Source: Microvirga terrae (GTDB lineage Bacteria > Pseudomonadota > Alphaproteobacteria > Rhizobiales > Beijerinckiaceae). From it: a DNA stretch of 64,000 nt. Under the pieces are notes generated by a model. That model did no database searches, was not told where the DNA came from, and worked only from the letters and a program-made list of their open reading frames with translations. The translations under genes and the position numbers were made by a program. Shown piece by piece: positions 60,379 through 64,000 of this stretch. Each line of letters begins with the position of its first letter. Within the stretch, counting starts at the first letter, position 1. The stretch lies in contig NZ_CP102845.1 of assembly GCF_013307435.2 (NCBI RefSeq), positions 2,365,001-2,429,000 of the forward strand, given 5' to 3'.

Positions 60379-62460
60379 GTGAAGTTCTCCCTTGCCTTGC
60401 TGGCGTCCTCGGCCCTTATGCTGACTTCAAGTGATGTCTTCGCCCAACCGCTAGAGGAACGTGCCGTTCAGCTCGAGGAAGTCACGGTCGAAGGGAGCAG
60501 AAGCGGGCAGGAAGGGGACCTCACCGCGAACGGCTATGTCGCTACATCGACCCGCAGCGCCACAAAGACGGACACGCTGATCCTCGAAACACCGCAGTCG
60601 ATATCGACGGTTACGCATGAGCAGCTCGAGGACCGTAAACCTCAGACTTTGCTCGATGCAGTATCCTACACGCCCGGCGTCAGGACCGGAGGCTATGGCT
60701 TCGATCCCCGCTACGATGCGTTTTCCATCCGCGGCATCGATGTCACCTATACGGGTGTTTTCCGCGATGGTCTGCGTCAGGTGAACAGTCCAAATGGCTT
60801 GTTTCGCCTCGAGCCCTACGGACTAGAGGGAATAACGATCCTGAGGGGGCCAGCAGCTTCGATCTATGGCGCAAGCAGCACCGGGGGGATTGTTGATCTC
60901 ATTTCGAAGCGTCCCACGTTTTTTCCATTTCGCGAGATCGAAATCCAAACCGGCTCTTATGGACGCTTGCAGGGCAACTTCGATCTCTCGGGTCCCATCA
61001 GTGCCGATAATACGGTCTTTTATCGACTGACTGGCCTCCTGCGGGAGGCTGGAACCGAGATCGACGCCGTCAAAGACGACCGGATCTTCATCGCACCGGC
61101 CGTCACATGGAGGCCAAACGATGCCACGACGTTGACCGTCCTTGGCGAATTCATGGATTCGACGACGGGTGGCACGGCGGCCTATCTCAACGACTATGCG
61201 ACCGACGCTGCCGGAAATCCCACCAGTCTTTCGATCGGTGCGACCCGCACATTTGCTGGTGACAGGCGTTACAACGACTTTCGGCAGCAACAGGGCCGGA
61301 TCGGCTACGAGTTCGAGCACCGCATCAATGATATGTTCACCCTGCGTCAGCGCACCCGGTTCTCCTCGCTCGGCACCAACCAGGAATATTACTTCGGTGG
61401 CTCAGGTCTCACGCGAGAGAACAACTGGGGCATCGTGTCCGACACGCACCTCGAGACCCGCCTGAAAGCTGGCGCTGTCGATCACACGATCTTGTCGGGC
61501 TTGGACGTCAGCCGTCTGAGCTATGTCTCGAAGCAGGGGTTCGGTGTCGTCCCCGTTGGGGCAGATCCTTTGCTCAATTATCGCGAGGAGCAAACGCAGA
61601 CACTCACGGGGATATACATCCAGGATCAACTCAAATGGCGAAACTGGCGGCTGACTCTCGGCGGACGTCATGATTGGCTGTCGAGTGAATTCGACACCGC
61701 AGGACTCCAATTCGACCAGGACGATAGCAAGTTCACGGGGCGCGCCGCCCTGGGCTATGTGACCGATTTCGGTCTCGCCCCCTATGTGAGTTGGGGAACA
61801 TCGTTCACGCCCAATCCGGGTACGGTCCTCGGCGGCACGGTTGCGGAACCGACGACGGGAGAACAGATCGAGCTTGGCGTGAAGTACGACCTGCCGGGGA
61901 TCAATGCATCGCTTCGGGCGGCCGTGTTTGATATCCGGCAGGAGAATGCCGTAGTGTATCAGGTCATCGACGCCACCAACCAGCAGGTTCAACTCGACTT
62001 GCGTTCCCAGGGCTTTGAACTCGAGGGCGTCGCTTCTCTCACAGATGGGTTGAATGTCCAGGCATCCTACTCGTACATCGATGCTCGCATTGAGAAGCTA
62101 ACCCCCGAAACCGTAGGCAATCGGCTGACGAGCGTTCCCTATCACACGGCCGCACTATGGCTCGACTATACGGTCCAGGGCGGGTCGGCGAGGGGCCTCG
62201 GCATTGCCGGTGGGGTTCGCTATGTCGGCTCAAGTGCCGGAGACAACCTCAACCGCCCCATCATCGAGAATGCGCCTCGCGCCTATCTCGACGCCGCGAT
62301 CCGTTACGATCTGGAAAATCTCGACCCGAGCCTTAAGGGCCTGCGCTTCCAAGTGAATGCGACGAATCTACTTGATGAGGACGGTCAGGTCTGTACATCC
62401 AATTACTGTTACTGGGATGAGGGCCGCAAAGTGATCGCTAGCCTGCGCTACCGGTGGTGA
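60379..62460 (+). CDS. TonB-dependent siderophore receptor, FhuA-like
   Basis: The protein has 693 residues from GTG 60379; a TTG at 60364 is an alternative start. A signal peptide ends at DVFAQ. The plug domain has LETPQSISTVTHEQLEDRKPQTLLDAVSYTPGVR and RGPAASIYGASSTGGIVDL. The barrel then continues to the C-terminal aromatic residue in ASLRYRW. The receptor imports ferric siderophores across the outer membrane with TonB energy. The sequence is of the FhuA/FoxA hydroxamate type, but the ligand is not certain. It is followed directly by a RhtX/FptX-like MFS permease, which supports a siderophore that is moved intact into the cell. Confidence 0.92.
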   Translation: MKFSLALLASSALMLTSSDVFAQPLEERAVQLEEVTVEGSRSGQEGDLTANGYVATSTRSATKTDTLILETPQSISTVTHEQLEDRKPQTLLDAVSYTPGVRTGGYGFDPRYDAFSIRGIDVTYTGVFRDGLRQVNSPNGLFRLEPYGLEGITILRGPAASIYGASSTGGIVDLISKRPTFFPFREIEIQTGSYGRLQGNFDLSGPISADNTVFYRLTGLLREAGTEIDAVKDDRIFIAPAVTWRPNDATTLTVLGEFMDSTTGGTAAYLNDYATDAAGNPTSLSIGATRTFAGDRRYNDFRQQQGRIGYEFEHRINDMFTLRQRTRFSSLGTNQEYYFGGSGLTRENNWGIVSDTHLETRLKAGAVDHTILSGLDVSRLSYVSKQGFGVVPVGADPLLNYREEQTQTLTGIYIQDQLKWRNWRLTLGGRHDWLSSEFDTAGLQFDQDDSKFTGRAALGYVTDFGLAPYVSWGTSFTPNPGTVLGGTVAEPTTGEQIELGVKYDLPGINASLRAAVFDIRQENAVVYQVIDATNQQVQLDLRSQGFELEGVASLTDGLNVQASYSYIDARIEKLTPETVGNRLTSVPYHTAALWLDYTVQGGSARGLGIAGGVRYVGSSAGDNLNRPIIENAPRAYLDAAIRYDLENLDPSLKGLRFQVNATNLLDEDGQVCTSNYCYWDEGRKVIASLRYRW

Positions 62461-62462
62461 CG

Positions 62463-63827
62463 ATGGCTGCGACAGGCGTGCCTCCCACCCGGGGCTTCGG
62501 CTCCCCGCTTGCCGTCGTCCTTGCGGTCGGAGGGCTCTATGTCGGACAGAGCATCATCGGAGGCGTGACCTTCAGTGCTCTTCCGAGCGTGCTTCGTGAC
62601 CGCGGGCTGCCTCTCGATCAGATTGGGCTGACCTATCTCGCGGTTCTTCCATGGGTGCTGAAGTTCCTCTGGGCTTCAGCGGTCGAGCGGTATCGTCTGC
62701 CGCCCACAGGGCCAAGCCGATCGCGATCGATCGTTCTGATCGGAGGGATGGTCTCCGGAACTTGTTTCCTCCTAGCGGCACTCGTCGGCCCGAGCAGCTT
62801 GTTGCCTTTGATGACCTTGTTCGTGGTCATTGCCTTTGCCGCCTCGACGGTGGACATCGCATGCGACGGTCATGCTGTGGAAAGCCTTTCCACGCAATAT
62901 CATGGCTGGGGCAACGCCGCTCAGGTGGGGGGTGCCTATCTCGGCTCCGCGGTTGGTTCGGGTCTTTTCCTTGTCCTTGTGGCGCGGTTCGATTGGCCCT
63001 TGGCCATGATCGTCATGGCGGCGCTTCTCGTGCTGCTCGGTCTACCCTTCATCCTGTCGCCTGCAGCCATTCGAGACGATGTGAGATCCCATCGCCCATC
63101 TCTCCGCGATGCACTCAACCGCGCCGGGATGCGCAAAGGTCTAGGGCTCGCCGCCCTTTATGCTATCTCACAAAAGTGGGGCTTGGCGATGCTTGGGCCA
63201 TTCCTGATCGATTCCGGCCTCGGTCTGGACGCCCTCGGGATCGTCAATGGAGCCGGGGGAATGATCATCGGGTTTGGTTGTGCGGTGCTGGGCGGCGGCT
63301 TGGTCCGACTCTGGGGCTCGCGGCCCGTCATGATCATTGCACTCGTCCTCCAAGCTATCACCCTCTCTGGTCTTGCCACAGTCGCATCGACAGGGGGCGG
63401 CTCGCATTTTCTTCTGCTCTGCCTCGCGCTCGCAAGTTCGTCCGCTGTCATGGCGCTGGGCTTTGTGGCGCTTTACGCACAGTTCATGACGCTCTCAGAT
63501 CCCCGTCAGGCAGGGATCGACTTTACGCTGCTGCAATGCATGGATGCGCTCGTCAGCATGATCGGTGGCATTGGAGCAGGCTGGATCGCGCAACATTACG
63601 GTTATGGCGCCTGTTTCGGGCTGTCTGCGTTCCTCGTGATGCTTGCGACGCCGCTCGTGAATCTCCTAAGCTCAAGACCCAGGAGATCGCAAGGAGAGGC
63701 AACCCGTCACCAGCCCGGCCGCCGCTCCCGCAGCGATCCTGATGGCGAGCACAACGCAATCCGGAAGCATGATGCCGGGAGCGGTGCGACCATACTTCGC
63801 GGACGCGGGGACACCTATGCCTCGTGA
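62463..63827 (+). CDS. MFS siderophore permease, RhtX/FptX-like
   Basis: The protein has 454 residues from ATG 62463; a GTG at 62457 that overlaps the receptor stop is also possible. It has twelve hydrophobic segments, with LYVGQSIIGGVTFSALPSVLRDRGLPLDQIGLTYLAVLPW in the first repeat, typical for the RhtX/FptX inner-membrane siderophore transporters. The gene is coupled to the receptor gene, which fits uptake of an intact ferric siderophore. After the last helix about 50 residues of basic, low-complexity sequence (RPRRSQGEATRHQPGRRSR) extend the C-terminus beyond what the family usually has. This may be an unusual tail or the sign of a frameshifted end. Confidence 0.85.
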   Translation: MAATGVPPTRGFGSPLAVVLAVGGLYVGQSIIGGVTFSALPSVLRDRGLPLDQIGLTYLAVLPWVLKFLWASAVERYRLPPTGPSRSRSIVLIGGMVSGTCFLLAALVGPSSLLPLMTLFVVIAFAASTVDIACDGHAVESLSTQYHGWGNAAQVGGAYLGSAVGSGLFLVLVARFDWPLAMIVMAALLVLLGLPFILSPAAIRDDVRSHRPSLRDALNRAGMRKGLGLAALYAISQKWGLAMLGPFLIDSGLGLDALGIVNGAGGMIIGFGCAVLGGGLVRLWGSRPVMIIALVLQAITLSGLATVASTGGGSHFLLLCLALASSSAVMALGFVALYAQFMTLSDPRQAGIDFTLLQCMDALVSMIGGIGAGWIAQHYGYGACFGLSAFLVMLATPLVNLLSSRPRRSQGEATRHQPGRRSRSDPDGEHNAIRKHDAGSGATILRGRGDTYAS

Positions 63828-64000
63828 AAGTGACCTGGGGCATGGATTGCGATTGTGAGATACTAGGACTAAATATGTGGACGCCGTTGACCCGAATTGC
63901 TGCTTCGGTGATGAGCGATCATCCCCAGGGAAGACGTTCGCTCCCTGAATAGACAGAGTCGGCTACAGGCTGCGTCGTCCTGCTCTCCAACCTGAAAGCC
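63828..64000. other. Window end without a supported gene
   Basis: The last 173 bases after the MFS gene carry only short frames. A 25-codon frame from the ATG at 63885 is too short for a call. I see no terminator or repeat. Confidence 0.4.

Overview
The window is a high-GC, densely packed chromosomal or megaplasmid segment from an alphaproteobacterium. Hyphomicrobiales/Rhizobiales is the best fit, for instance a Microvirga, Methylobacterium or Bosea-like soil or plant-associated heterotroph. This rests on base composition, the many periplasmic-binding-protein transporters, paired palindromic intergenic repeats of a type common in that order, and protein family content. It is an inference without a database search. 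I see no rRNA, tRNA, CRISPR array, prophage or intact insertion sequence.

About the first 53 kb is a catabolic island made of consecutive uptake-and-degradation modules. (1) 1-15.9 kb: a GNAT fragment, a cytosolic GH3/NagZ-like glycosidase and a complete dipeptide-type ABC importer on the + strand. They face a SelA-like PLP enzyme, an IclR regulator, and a minus-strand operon encoding a second dipeptide-type importer with an embedded amidohydrolase and a Rid-family protein. This looks like a pathway for an N-acylated amino sugar, amino acid or peptide-like compound. (2) 16.3-19.3 kb: a clan GH-A glycosidase-like protein in operon with an ABC exporter. (3) 19.9-27.6 kb: a LtnD-like hydroxyacid dehydrogenase, a TRAP transporter, a two-subunit transketolase, an SDR dehydrogenase and a divergent LysR. 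(4) 28.1-31.4 kb: a carbohydrate ABC importer with no ATPase gene. (5) 31.5-35.6 kb: a thioesterase, a TctC-type binding protein overlapping a PrpF/GalD-like isomerase, a divergent LysR, and a small secreted protein. (6) 35.96-43.7 kb: a peptide/nickel-class ABC importer co-operonic with a luciferase-like FMN monooxygenase and two carboxymuconolactone-decarboxylase/AhpD-fold proteins. I recognise this as the conserved but functionally uncharacterised KPN_01854/KPN_01858/Avi_7170/Avi_7169 family cassette; it is the best candidate for an undescribed system here. (7) 43.9-47.2 kb: envelope or housekeeping genes (MltB-type transglycosylase, secreted hypothetical, DUF900-type hydrolase). (8) 47.4-53.5 kb: an orphan sugar-binding protein and a tightly overlapped operon of LacI regulator, DUF2264 protein, D-2-hydroxyacid dehydrogenase and TIM-barrel isomerase.

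From about 53.6 kb onward codon use looks visibly less GC-biased and gene content changes: a DMT permease, a small membrane protein, a 1036-residue zinc-ribbon/class III cyclase/AAA-ATPase/TPR-like regulator, a methyltransferase with a lysine-rich-tailed partner, and a TonB-dependent siderophore receptor with an RhtX/FptX-like MFS permease. This part may be of different origin.

Regulation is partly readable. A shared 12-mer lies upstream of both arms of the IclR locus. Near-perfect palindromes sit at both LysR starts. GTTC-N8-GAAC sites lie upstream of the monooxygenase cassette, and TTTTTGCGC repeats upstream of lacI. Strong hairpins follow three of the binding-protein genes, which would favour excess binding protein over permease. 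Four paired palindromic repeats and two long hairpin repeats lie between genes.
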